DNA from: Owenia fusiformis
Taxonomy: Eukaryota > Annelida > Polychaeta > Sabellida > Oweniidae
DNA: 64,000 nt
Assembly: GCA_903813345.2 (NCBI GenBank)
Contig: CAIIXF020000001.1
Location: 21,657,915-21,721,914 of the forward strand
Direction: 5' to 3'
In this document: positions 13,291 to 25,662 of the stretch, in pieces
Layout of the letters: the number at the start of each line of letters is the position of its first letter
Position numbering within the stretch: the stretch's first letter is position 1
The notes under the pieces: generated by a model
Told to the model about the DNA's origin: nothing
Seen by the model: the letters and a program-made list of their open reading frames with translations, nothing else
Database searches by the model: none
Made by a program: the position numbers and the translations under genes

Positions 13291-13759
13291 TTTTTAGGGA
13301 CTTTTCAACTTTTCCATGTTAATTCATGATTTCCATTAATTTTGTTGTTTTCATTTATTTAGCCTGTTGTGAGAAATTCTAGTGACCCCTGCAATGATAA
13401 TCAATGCATATCTAAAGCTTTTCCTCTTGCGATAAAGCTCTCAGCCATATAAGTTCAAAACATATCTTGTGTGTCAGTTCTAATAGATATAGAGCACCAA
13501 ACAATATTGATCTCATCCTGCGATTTTTTTCTTCGTAATTTGGAGAGAAACTGGCCTCTTAGAATGAATGATCAACAACACCAAGCAGACTATACTGTGC
13601 CGTGCCATATAACCAGTGAGTCGATTGCACTTTAGCTTCTAATGGCACTGTGGTGTTCCTCCTGCGACACAAGCTTATATGAATTATGGTATATTCCGAT
13701 CTGTACATTGCATCAATAAATACATATATATCCACCAGCGTATGTGCTGTTACTATACA

Positions 13760-16700
13760 CTAAGTCTTTCCAAGGTTTTCTTCCAATATGCCATTAGTCT
13801 GTGGGCTACTTGGAATTGGTGGGCTTTGGTGTTTATGCCGCACGTTGAACACTTCAGTGATTGCTTTGCGGAAACAGTGGAAATTGTAGTCTATAAGACC
13901 TGGAATCATAAAATAGGTTGATTTAGATAGGAGACAAAAAATTGGAGAAATTCTATCTTGGAAGGAGGTAACATTAGCCAAGTGGAACAGTGGAAGGGTC
14001 TCTTAAACATGTGTGATTATGCAATGCATATAAAACATCACTCCCACTGACCAAAACAAATAAAGAATTGAGATTATTGAAAGTAGTCTGCTGTATATGA
14101 CAAATGGTTGATCCCAAAATATTTCGCATCTATTGTATCAGCGACTTTATATCTTGCACATTGCCAACCCCTGTTGCATCCCATTTGATTCAGATGTACA
14201 AGATTCAGTGTTCAATTGGTAAGATTATCTTATACTAGCACTTTCTTAGCTCACTGTCTCCGTATTCATAAGGTTTCATTTTTTAATTCCTCATCCTCTT
14301 TTTCATCCAAATCTATCTTCAGATAATACAATGCAGTATTTATTACCTTGTCTTTCAAAGCTATCCTCTCTCATTATACAGACAATTGCTAAGAATTTGT
14401 TCACTTCCCGTAAATAAAGTATGGTTGCATTGTTCATTTTTATAATAGAAGATGATTGCTGGTCGAATGCACTGTTGTCTGTGTCCTCACTGCCACTGGA
14501 AAAAACATTTGAATGAGTTATTTTAGTCATTAACAATATGGCCCAAAACTTAGATAATATAGCCAGAAATATGTAAAAAAAAATCTACTAAAATCAGGAC
14601 ACCACTGTTGTTGACGATTTTAATAAAACACGTTTTGTGATGTCACAACATTATAAACTCATATCATTAAGAATCCTTCATTTAACCATAAACTAGAAAA
14701 AACAGAGTATCAAATCCCAATGTACTAAACATATTTTATTATCAAATCACTTGTCACTATGAATATTTCATGAGAGAAATAAACAGGCAATTCTGTTGTC
14801 TTCGTAAGGAAAAATCTACAACGATAATGGGAAATGACACCAAATCAGGAATTCTTTCTTCACTAGAGGTGCTACGCCCATATAAGGCAATGCAAACATC
14901 TGATTTTACTAACATCGTCATGTAATATTGAATTGTAGCAAATATAGCAATGGTTTTGTTATGAGGCTAACCAAAGACCTCCATCAATAAATGGTCATTA
15001 TGAAAATTAATCCATCAAGATCTTAACTTTTTGGGCTCTAGAAATAAAATATTTGTCCATGATAAAGATATTTTCCCCCTTAAACGTCACAATTCAGAAA
15101 AATAAGATTTCATTACATAAGCCAAATTTCCCTTACTTCAGCAGATTATCTACTCGACCTGTATAGTAATTGGTACAATAAAGGATGCTCTAATCTTACC
15201 CATATATACAAGACACATCTATGACTACATCTATCATGTCACAGCAAAGCTCATATGACTGCATGTCAACTGGTGATGAATCTGTGGCAATGTAGATTTT
15301 ACTGACGACATCAAACAGAAACGCTTTTTCTATACCAGAATTCTGGAATGAGAAAATATGTGTTTTGTTCTTTGGGGTGAATTGAAAATCCATTTGCCTT
15401 TGTGGTAATTTTTTAATCTCAACTTGTTGCATCTCCCTTTATGTATTTTAGTACACATGTATTAACATTTAACTAAGACATGTACAATGAACATACTCGT
15501 ACAGAATTACATCCAACTCTGGTATCAATATCATGTATTCATTTATTGAAAACTCGATCTGGATTGCATCAACAATTTCAACCTCTATTGAATATACACA
15601 TTCAATTTGTTAAACAAAATCAGTCAATATTTCTTAAAGTATATTCAGTTAATGCTCACATAATGATGACTGGGCTTATTATTTTGTGTGTTGAAATCTT
15701 AATTTCACAAAATATAATACTTACTGAAATAAATATGTTGAGTAGGTTTTCTAAGATGGGTAACTGTGGTATGAGTTTCTGTACTACTTTACTGAACGCC
15801 TCAAATATTGAGTGGTCATATATACTAGTGAGGTAAAAACTGGAACAAAAAATTGTTTCAATAAATTCCAAAATGACATGTGATTTTATAATTCATAGAA
15901 TTAACATCAAAAATATATTTGAAGAAATTGTCCAAATGGGCAATTAAATGAAGATATATTTTGATTAACTTATTTTGTTCAAGGATCAAAAAAACATTTA
16001 TTGAGTTCCTAAACCATACGTACTGTTTTGACTTTGGTTAATATTATACTGTTGATAACTTTTGAGTGAAACAATGTTGGTCTTACCTAAGGTGAATTGA
16101 TTCTAAACCTGCATCTGCTAAGTCATCATTGGCACGCTGGTAAATGTCTCTTTGTGTCTCAATTTTGTGGTCATCTGATAATCCATCTACTTTATGGATA
16201 AAAACCTGGAAATGTATAAAGTTTATGGTATATCTATACACATCATCAAAACTATTATATAATCTGATATAAATTATTGGAAAAGAATAATTGAAAAATA
16301 TAGAAACTGACTACATTGGCTTAACTGTATTTCTTTACTGACTCTTTAGATGTCATAGCATGGAATATAAGTCTATACAAAAATAAATCTATTGAACTAC
16401 ACCAAGCTACACTTGACTACACTAAGCTATCATTCTGCATGTATATGAATTAGGAAGAAAAGTTTATATTTATGCAATAAACCTACTTCAAATTTTATGT
16501 TTGGGTTGACTTTGTGTGCTCTGGATACAGTAGTGTGTAACCTTGCAAGAGCTTCCATATAGTCATCCTGTAAAAAGAACAGTGCACAACTGTTATGTAT
16601 CTGCTGGTGCAGCATTATAAGTCACAGGTATAAAAGCACTACTTGGAGAGGTAAAATGTGCTCAAATATTGTTCTTCAGAAAAGGAATACTTTTCATGTT

Positions 16701-19700
16701 CCAGAAAAATTGCCATGTCATTACTAAATGACAATTTCTGCTCTTTTCTAGCAAAAAATCACAGTTCATACTATTACTTTTAAAGACAGTATGATAAAAA
16801 ATGTCCAAAATGTAATTTTAACCCTCCAAGTACTACTTTCAAGGAATTAGAATGGATAGAGAGTAGAATATTGGAAGCAATCTTTCCAAAATTCGAGCCA
16901 GTATTTCCTCAAAAAAAAAGAATTACCAAATATAGAAGTTATTGTTGACAATAAGATGCAGAAATGTCTAAATTCATTAAAATTTCTTTTTTCTATTTTT
17001 GAGATTATCCTGAGATAAAGTCAGAACTCTTGGAAAATAACCGAGACATGGAAAGTGAATGCAAAATATATACATTTCTTTTATTATCTAAAGATCTTTG
17101 TAATTCATCAACCTAATTAACATCCTATTTGACATCCATCAACCTAATTAACGAATTATAAGCTCCAGTTTTCCACATTACTAACATTTCAGAATATTCC
17201 CCCTCCTCTATACTAGATTGAGACAAGTCACAGGTTTTATTTCAAGTCAAATATCTCTTGTTGCAATCATCTTGATGCAATCATTTAAGGCTGGCTGATT
17301 CCCTGTATCAATTTACCAGCCAATGTTTAATCCGCAAATATTTTCCATAGTAGGATCCCATATTCAAAGCTGTTTGGAGATTCTTACTTGATTCTAGCTA
17401 ACTACATGTAGTGTGATTTGAAAATGATTAAAAAAACATAAAGCATATTTCTAAATTTGAAGCTTCTCTTAAAATTAAAATGTACTTTTTAAAATTAAAT
17501 AGTATCAAAGCAGTATATGTGTATATGATGGACATCTGAAAAAGTGTTCATGCCAAAGACATATGGGAATTGGCAACATGCAAATTGGTTGGTGAAAACC
17601 AACAAAGTATGAGGTACATACAAGCCTTATAATAAGAAGCTTCCAACACATAACTGTGAACATGATGAAACAGGTACAGTGGCTGGAAAAGCATGTTGAT
17701 GAGGTGATCAGAATATGACAAGTACTAGGCAAAAGAAAATACTAAACCTGATATTGAAAGCACTAAAATGTCATTTGTTGAGCAAAATATTATCAGTACT
17801 TTGTTTAAAATGCAGATTTTTTCTCAAGTTATACCATCTTTTGCCAAGTATACTTCTAAGTAAAGGGGCTTGGTATTAATTCATTTGTATATATCTGAGA
17901 ATCAATGTTGTTAAGCACCATTCAAATGCTTACGTGAGGCCTGCATTACTGAAGATCGAGACCTGAGACATGAAGTACTGTCCCAGCCAATGAGTTTTTG
18001 AGAGTACCTCGCCCAGGAAGTGGGGACTTTTGAAATGCATATTCCTGATAGTAGAAAGGATGAGTCTGGGAATGAGTCTGGGTATCGACTTAGAAAATAT
18101 TGAAAATTGTAATGTCTGAAAAACCAACTCAATTACACATATTATTAAACTTCAATATCTTATTCTACTTCTGAGATTACAAAAATATTAATTTGTATCA
18201 CAATTGATGAAGAATATTGGCATCAAAGACAGTGCATATCACTTTGTCAGAATTGAAAAAAAAAATCAATGGCAAATATTAAATGAATTAATTATGCAAA
18301 AAGTTTGAAACTTATCTTCCAAAACATTGGTTACTTTCTTTGTATAGACATTGAATGGTATTTCTGGAAAAGTGAATTGGTGTTTATCTTGGTAATCAAG
18401 GGATTATAGTCACTCAAAGTTACTGAGCATCCAGTTTTGAGACTTCAATTGTGTTGGTGAAGTTACACATATTCCAGTCAAATTCATGCTGAGCACAACA
18501 TTCTGGTTTCAATTTTATAATCTCTATACGTGACCCTGGTGATGAAGAGTCAGAATCAATCAAAAAACCTAAACCGGAAAACTGTGCTCATTGTGAAAAC
18601 TAAAAATGAAGCAACTTTTTTTCTGATATTTCTCATATCAAATGGCAACCATCTTGTTTTTCCCCCTTCAAATTAAACTGGCGGGAAATTCAAAAATTTG
18701 AAAAATTTTTAATCCTTAAATATATTTTTCAAAAATATGATTTTCTCTTTAATTCTTCATGGGTCTTAAGTTATTTCTTCTTTGTATGTCATACATGTTG
18801 CCATTGGTGTTTTTTCTATGATAATGACTATTTTTTTGTTTGTTAAGATACTTATTCTGACTCTCAGTAGGGGGTTAATTATGCATCAAAACTTGTGAAA
18901 AAGTAAATATACTTATCAAATATAACTAGGTCAGTAATAAAAACCATATTTCACATACATTTGACTGAGGGACCAAAAGGGCATTTACCCAGACACATCC
19001 TTTTGACTACATTTCACCAGTCTAATTTTTATTTTGACAAAATCCCTACCCTTTCCTGAGTGGCAATCTCACGCAACAAAACCTTTGATTGGTGCATAGC
19101 GATAATAACAAGGCCCTTTAACAGATGGGATGAACATGAGATTTTGATGAATATAGGCAGTCTACAGCTAAAAAGCTGTGTATGTATCAAACCTGAGCAT
19201 CTATAATAAACAGTATACAATGTTGAGCGCCATATAGATAGTCCCAGTCTATATCTGGATTGTCTGTAAAGTTTGGCTGGCCTGGAATCTCTTGCAATGT
19301 AAACTGCACAAATGAGCCATTATCTATTTCTGCAAAAACAAACAGATGAGATTTAAGAAGTACAAATTTGGTTATACACATACCTGGGCATCTATAACAA
19401 ATATTAGGGCTCCACAACCTCCAAATATGGTTTCTGAGTCGAATGTTGGGTCAAAAAAGTCAATCTGTCCTGGGAAATCCCAAATTTGAAACTGCACAAA
19501 TGAACTATTCGACACGTCTGAAATAACAGAAAGACATGCATAACATTTCTTCAATCATGAACACTTTAGAAAGAGTTGCTGATAATGAAATTGAAACATT
19601 ACAACATTAGAGAAATGTGTTTGTCTATGATAACGATTGTTGTTTTTATACTTTTGTTTTCCTCATTTTTATGTGTACTATTCAGTACAGATTGAACCAT

Positions 19701-21089
19701 ACAATCTATAGATCTAGAAAAAATATTGCAAACAATTAGTGTATTGTACAAAGATCAAATGTATGTAGATCAAATCTAAAAAAGACTGATGACTCATACA
19801 GATTTCAAATATAGATGGCTGCATCATTACATTCTAAAACTTCTACAAACTCAGTTAATCATTTCCTAGACAGTTATTCTTGCAAAATGAATTCCACTTA
19901 CCATCTTTGACTATTTTGTTTGTGCTTTCTAAAAATAATGTTTCATTTGGTGACATTTTGTGGAAGACAACTTTTTGTATTGATGATTTGCCACTCCTGA
20001 AAAAGTCAAATGATATATATGAGAAAGCTGGAACAGTGAAACCTGAACATCTCTGTAATCCAAACTCCTCTCCATTATGAAAACCTTTTCTCGGTCCTAA
20101 TTTCAAACCTCCCATTCACTCCCATGTTAAAAAAAACTTGAATGTGAACACCTACTAATCCTTACACTTTTAGTCAGTTCCAGTACGATTCAGATTAGAC
20201 TGATCACATTTCAACAACAGGGGAAATAACCTCACACCGTACCTGCAGTTGTACCGTCCTTTAGGCTAACTTCATGTGATTATGATTTGCTAGATTGAAT
20301 TCCTCTGGGACCAGCCAAAAGTCAAATTAACCGGTGTTCACATTTCAAGTTTTTTTCAACATGTAGGTCAATGAGACCTAACAAAGTGGGACCGAAAAAT
20401 ATGTTCACACTGAGAGGTGTTCCGACAGAGGTGTCTGGATATACAGCGTCACCGTGTTGTAGTCTTTGACTCAATAGGCAAATAACCATCAAACTTTAAC
20501 AGCAAAATCACATTGAATGAACTTAATGATTCTGAAATTTTAAGACAAAATATGCAAGATTGACCACATTAATGAACTTTTCTTTGGTTATGTTTTTTGG
20601 ACATGTCTTATCTCCTCCTTTCCATTCCAACCTTCTATTATGGATTTTCATTCTTTCAAACAATCTTGTTGTATTTTACTCACTTAATGTTGAATCAGGG
20701 GTACCTCATATTGAAATAGAATTAATCAGATAAAAAGAAAAAATGATTCTGTCTAAATATGAAGAAACCAAAAAAATGAATATAAAGGGACAAGGATGAA
20801 GTGGCGATGATTACTCTTAGCTAAATGAAAGAGCAGCCCTTTCCCATAATAGGTGACTATTCCCATTTAGTGTAGGTTCAGGATGTATGAGGAATGAGGA
20901 TGGGACGACTGGTCGACATATGTGACAAAGCTCATACCTTCGTAATCCCATTAAGAGAATCCTTGGCTTTGAGTCTAATGCGGTTACAATTGTGTCATGG
21001 TCTGGGTCATCTGCTCCATACCCATAATCCTTAGGGAATGAACCAACTACATAGCTACCCGTCGTGAATCCTCCGTCTCCTTCATAAGA
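13760..21089 (-). CDS. RRAGC: Ras-related GTP-binding protein C/D (RagC/D)
   Basis: Nine consecutive exons join in frame: 21089-20938, 19996-19902, 19517-19384 (or the alternative 19329-19193), 16567-16487, 16205-16087, 15839-15725, 15342-15200, 14495-14347 and 13899-13760 (TAG). They give about 375 residues, near the size of human RagC/RagD. Visible motifs are the P-loop [15 protein letters not shown]3 WDFPGQ, the NKxD-type HKVDG, and a roadblock-like C-terminal half ([31 protein letters not shown]). Rag C/D pairs with Rag A/B on lysosomes to recruit mTORC1 when amino acids are present. The FPKDYGYG near the start matches the RagC N-terminus. No in-frame ATG lies just upstream and ttcattgcag precedes 21089, so the first codons must come from an upstream exon I did not find. 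One ancestral C/D gene is expected in invertebrates, so C versus D is not distinguished. Confidence 0.95.
19193..19329 (-). CDS. RRAGC: RagC/D exon 3B: alternative, mutually exclusive G3/switch II exon
   Basis: This 137-nt exon lies between tttttgcag and gtttgata. It has the same phases as exon 3A (G plus AA gives Glu; ends on a codon boundary). It encodes [18 protein letters not shown], a diverged middle ([16 protein letters not shown]) and LFIIDAQ. It aligns end to end with 3A with one extra residue, has no stop, and keeps NGSFVQF, PGQ and IDAQ while replacing the G3 Trp-Asp with Gln-Glu. If 3A and 3B were joined the frame would read AAA TAG at once; skipping both shifts the frame. Conserved framing argues for a working alternative exon rather than a decayed copy. 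Transcript support is not available here. Confidence 0.85.
19384..19517 (-). CDS. RRAGC: RagC/D exon 3A: canonical G3/switch II exon
   Basis: This 134-nt exon is flanked by ttatttcag and gtatgtg. It begins in phase 1 (upstream G plus AC gives Asp) and ends on a codon boundary. It encodes [18 protein letters not shown], then IDFFDPTFD and the strand LIFVIDAQ. It is nearly the vertebrate RagC/D sequence, including the Trp-Asp of G3. It is the first of the pair in transcription order, 54 nt before exon 3B. Confidence 0.95.
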
Positions 21090-22354
21090 CTGCAATGAAC
21101 AATCATGAAAATATATTCCATAACTGTAATAGATAACAAAACATTAACCTGCAAAATGTCACCACCTGCCATTTGTTACAGAAGCCTAACACCAACCACT
21201 GAACACCAACTGCTGAATCCCAAACACCATCCATAAGACCGTGGAGATCATAATAATATGACTTGTGTTGGGGACAATAACCAAGCTTGCCTTTTTATTC
21301 TCACATTGTAAACAAAACACCCAAACATGTATTAAGTTATTCATTGATATAATCATAATATCCAAGGGAAGACTTAATTTATTTCAAGGAAGGAAGGTTA
21401 CTTGATTGACAAGATGATCAAAAAGTCAATATTAAACTAGACTCCAAATTAATTTGGAAGTTTGTTCAAAAACCAGCCTCCTGACCAATCTAAGATTACT
21501 GCTTCTGTTTTCGGTAAAAGAAGTATCTGTACATTCATGGACTTAAAACTTTTAAGTTAAAAGGTATGAAATCTTCAAACCTTAGAATCAATCTGAAATC
21601 CCTGCCCAAATTCAAATAATTTATCATAGATGGTCAAGGTCCAAGATTAACAAGATATCATCTTATTCAGTAATCCAGTAAGTCAAGTTATGCCAATTCT
21701 TTAAATATTCATTTTTTCTTGTGATAGAACATAGATCTTATGATACCAGACAGTATGACTGAAAATCTGGTGGGGAATATGTGCTCTTTATTAGGAATAG
21801 ACTTTATGACTGATTAGAAGGTCAAACCTGAAATAATATACTGAAATCTAATCATAGAAAAATACATCAACTCGTGCATTTATTTATTGCCATGATTTGC
21901 GATTTTTATGTTTTTGCTATCTGAACCAAATTTTTCCAAACCTCTATCCAAAACAAACAAAATTATATATGTAATATTGTATGATAGAAGAGACAGGGAT
22001 ATGGGATGATGAAAATATGGGAAGTTGCATCCACTACCCTTCTCTTGAAAGCCTATGTAAATCCTTATGATTTTGTTTCAATACATACAATAGTTCTCTT
22101 GAAATCCCATGGACTAATGGAATAATCTGGGAGTGACCTTCGTTGAATCTGGGAGTGACCTTCGGCGAACTGGAGTCTCTAGCCAATTCTAGCCACTGGG
22201 ATGATTTTACTTGTAAAGCAGGCCACAAGAACCCACGAAATAAGAAATAAGGCTCAGACTAGGTTTAACTACTAGGTTTATCTACTTTAAATGGGCTTGT
22301 CACCATTTGCAGATTATTAAAGTAGTTGTACAGCTTGTTGAACTACATGTAGCC

Positions 22355-23108
22355 TTAACCTGATTTCCCGGCCTGACTTCGTCAGTAGAACTTGAAATAT
22401 AAGAGCTACCTGAAGATTAGGAGTCTTACTTACCCTCTAGAGGTTAAAACACACATTTCAATGAAACCATATCAGCTTTGTTTTGTTCATAATGAAGCAT
22501 AAGCACAGTACTTGATTGAAATTTGTGTAAATGTTTTTTGGTCTTTTCCATTTTCCTCATGTTAACTTCCGGGAAGGCGTTGCCCCTATCACAAAATAAT
22601 GTATTGACCTTGAACTTTTATTCTTTGACATGTCATCTAACCATTTCTGATGTGAAAATAATCAAAAAAAATAAAATATTAGGAAAGAATGTTTTGCGGT
22701 CGTTTGTGAACTATTGGTCTGAATGAAATGCTGCGCAGAAAGTATGAATGGGTCGTCTGCTGTATAAGTCTATTAATACAGTAGGACCTGTTTGTGATGC
22801 TTTATAATTTAGACAAAAGTATAGACACACATGTGTAAATTCTAAAATCGACGAAGAAACATTCAATTTTCACAAATGTTTAGTAATTTATTATATTGGA
22901 ACTTCCGTAACTTACAAGGAAATCATTCATTTTCACGGTCCATATTTTACCCCTTGGATATTGCGCTAAATGCTCTATGGTTGACGCAAAAAGGTGATAA
23001 GGTTTCATTGAAATGTGTGTTCTAACCTCTAGAGGGTATGTAAGACTCCTAATCTTCAGGTAACTCTTATATTTCAATTCAGAAGTCAGGCCAGGAAATC
23101 GGGTGTAC
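22355..23108. mobile_element. MITE-like element with ~115-bp terminal inverted repeats
   Basis: The left arm, about 22355-22480 (CTGAAGATTAGGAGTCTTAC in its centre), is repeated in reverse complement at about 22985-23108. The ~500 bp between the arms has no coding potential. The termini read ACCTGATTTCC and GGAAATCGGGT. Confidence 0.8.
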
Positions 23109-23196
23109 AGTACTCTCTGAAAATCTTAGAAATACAGTTTGGAACAAAAATAATGATACGTGGATTTGATGAAGTGAGGATTTCCCATGTTAAAAA

Positions 23197-24480
23197 CTAG
23201 AAAAACAGCAACTCCACGGAGTAGCAAATCCCACCGAACAAAACATGTTTTGATAAAAAAATTGAGCCAAATTCATCCACTGGTATTTGAATTATCAAAG
23301 ATTATGTCTTTATGAAACATGGTTGCCATTTTGAAATTCAGCTGTCATCTTTAGATTTCTTCTTTAGCAGAGAATGGAATTCAGCTATCGCCTTTAAAAT
23401 TTCTTCTGAAGCAGATCTCCTTTTTCCCTAAACATCAGCATATAAAATTGGAACCAAATCCATTCACTAGTATTTGAGTTATCATTAATTACGTTTTTTT
23501 AGAGAAAAATCGCGGCCATTTTGAAATTCAGTGGCCATCTTGAAAATTTATTTTTGAGCAGAACATTTTTGTCTCTAGGCATCAGCATATAGAATTTGAA
23601 CCAAATCAGTCAACTGGTATTTGAGTTATCAAAGGTTATGTTCTTTTATGAAAAATGGTGGCCATTTTGAAATTTAGCTACCACCTTGAAAATCCCTTCT
23701 CGAGAAGAGCTCCTATGTCCCTAGGCATCATCATGTAAAATTTGAACCAAATCCATTCAATTATAATTGAGTTATCAAAGATAATGTTTTTTTATGAAAA
23801 ATGGCCGCCATTTTATAATTTAGCTGCCATCTTAAAAATCCTTTCTTGAGCAGAGCTCCTATTTCCCTAGGCATCAGCATCTAAAATCTAAACCAAATCC
23901 ATTCAATGGTATTTGAGTTATCAAAGATAATGTTTTTTTACGAAAAATGGCCGCCATTTTGAAATTTAGCTGCCATCTTGAAAATCCTTTCTCGAGCAGA
24001 GCTCCTATGTCCCTAGGCATCGGCATCTAAAATTTGAACAAAATCCATTCAATGGTCTTTGAGTTATCAAAGATAACGTTTTTTTACGAAAAATGAAATT
24101 TGGTGGCCATCTTGAAATTGTCTTCTTGAGCAAGGCTCCTTTGTACCAAGGCAACAGCATATAAAATTTTAACCGAATCCATTCACAAGTATTTGAATTA
24201 TTAAAGATTATATTTTTTCCGAAAAATGGCCGCCATTTTGAATTTAGCGGCCATATTGAAAATTCCTTCTCGAGCAGAGGTCCTACACCCATAAGGCATA
24301 AGCCTATAAAATTTGAATGAAATTGGTCAACCGGTATTTGAGTTATTGCCCGGACACACGAACGGACGAACGGACAGACGAACGGACGGACGAACGGACG
24401 GACGAATGGACGGACGAACGGACGGACGGACGAACGGACGGCTTTTCTATATCCCCCTCGAACTTCGTTCGGTGGGATAA
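23197..24480. mobile_element. Inserted repeat element with ~145-bp internal tandem units and a GGACGGACG tail
   Basis: The left end carries GGAGTAGCAAATCCCACCGAAC and the right end GAACTTCGTTCGGTGGGATA, giving CCCACCGAAC/GTTCGGTGGG inverted ends. Inside are about eight ~145-bp units, each with GCCATTTTGAAATT, GAGCAGAGCTCCTAT, AGGCATCAGCAT and TTGAGTTATCAAAG. A (GACGGACGAACG)n array follows at 24352-24441. Both strands of that array are open, but only as simple-repeat peptides. A remnant of the left end occurs near 2617-2670. Confidence 0.8.
24352..24441. repeat. GGACGGACGAAC simple-sequence array
   Basis: About 90 bp of imperfect GGAC/GAAC tetranucleotides at the right end of the 23197-24480 element. 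It is open in several frames for compositional reasons only. Confidence 0.9.
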
Positions 24481-25662
24481 TAAGAGAATTTTCAAGAGGT
24501 CATACATCAGTGGAAGAGAGTATACAAAATGTAAATATACAAATTTTAAGGGATATATACAGTATCTAGACAATATTTGAGACCATAGGGCTTTCAAAAC
24601 ACCATGGTTTGCATATGGTGAAGAGGGGGAGAAACCCCAGGGTTCAAAGATGACATACGCTTATAATATAAATCTGTATTGAGATGACATTGTCGCTGAT
24701 TGGTTAAGATTGATTGGTTAAGCGAGTCAATCGTTGATTGGTTTAAAACTAGGTCAATTTGAAAACTTTCAAAAATCAAGATGGAGGGTATAAGTACTTC
24801 CGGGAAAGGAGGTGCACGAAGGAGGAAATCTTATGCCATCAATTGAATCATGGGGTTTTCCCTCCTCTTCATATGTTGATAGAAAATCCACCTGTCATTT
24901 ATTTTGTTCCAAACTCACGGATACTGGGAAGTCCTCCATCTAGGAGGTATATACACCAGGTTATGCGAATAAAAATTAAAAAATATGAAAAAAATATGGT
25001 CACCTGTCCTCTAGATTCAATTTTTGAATGAATCGTAGCATAATGTACAGATTATTTGATATCATGCTATTCTTGAAACATTTATACGCAAAAATAACTG
25101 GGTCGCTCACCTCTTATGCCTATATGTGTTCAGTAATCATCAATTCTCGTGAGTAAAATTTCTCCAGGCCATTGAAAGGTCCGCGCAGAAATTTACAATT
25201 TCTACTGCGCATGTGTGAAACACTGGACGAAATGGTATGGTAAATTTCAAGCTATTTGATTGGTCGAAAAAATCACGCGCCTTTGCGTGATTTGCTTTAT
25301 TCTCGCGAGATAAGGCGCTCCGTCCCCTTTAATTTTTATTTTGAACAACCATTATGATTTGGTGCACTATCTGACCAATAAAGCAGATTTGGGGGTATGA
25401 ATATTTTTTTTATTTTTCTGTTTAGTGTTTTCTACAGGCCCTATGTGTCTCAGGGTATTTGTTTAACGAAAACTAGACAAATAATTTACTTTAAAAATAC
25501 ATATTTTTTATTTTGGATGGAAGCTGCGCAACCTGACAAATAATATAAGAAATATATGGAGGAGTTCCCATAACCATGTCCAAACTGTACAACATTTATA
25601 CTATGTCTATGTCTATGTCAATAATCTGCAAAAGGCCAATAAGCCCATATGAAGCAGATATA

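Larger units (their letters stand above)
10401..13759. other. Intergenic stretch between the ORP1-like and Rag genes, plus the Rag 3' UTR
   Basis: No coding exon was recognised. The stretch holds an hAT-like MITE at 12233-12394 and a hairpin at 13248-13290. A GTCACCACC-containing dispersed repeat near 11718-11820 resembles 21157-21270. On the minus strand an AATAAA (13359-13354) could serve the Rag gene, but this is not established. Confidence 0.5.
23135..24916. mobile_element. Tc1/mariner-like MITE interrupted by a second element
   Basis: The ends CAGTTTGGAACAAAAATAA (left) and TTATTTTGTTCCAAACT (right) are inverted repeats. They match a compact relative at 29178-29416 (CAGTTGGGGACAAAAATAA). 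The left arm is split at GTTAAAAA|TAAGAGAATT by the element at 23197-24480, as shown by the unbroken version at 29340-29370. Confidence 0.75.

Noticed and set aside
15480-15836. 118-codon plus-strand ORF
   Set aside because: Its 3' half is antisense to Rag exon 15725-15839, and the rest has no recognisable family.
24317-24597. ORFs on both strands encoding DERT/VRSS repeats
   Set aside because: They translate the GGACGGACGAAC simple repeat at the end of a transposon.
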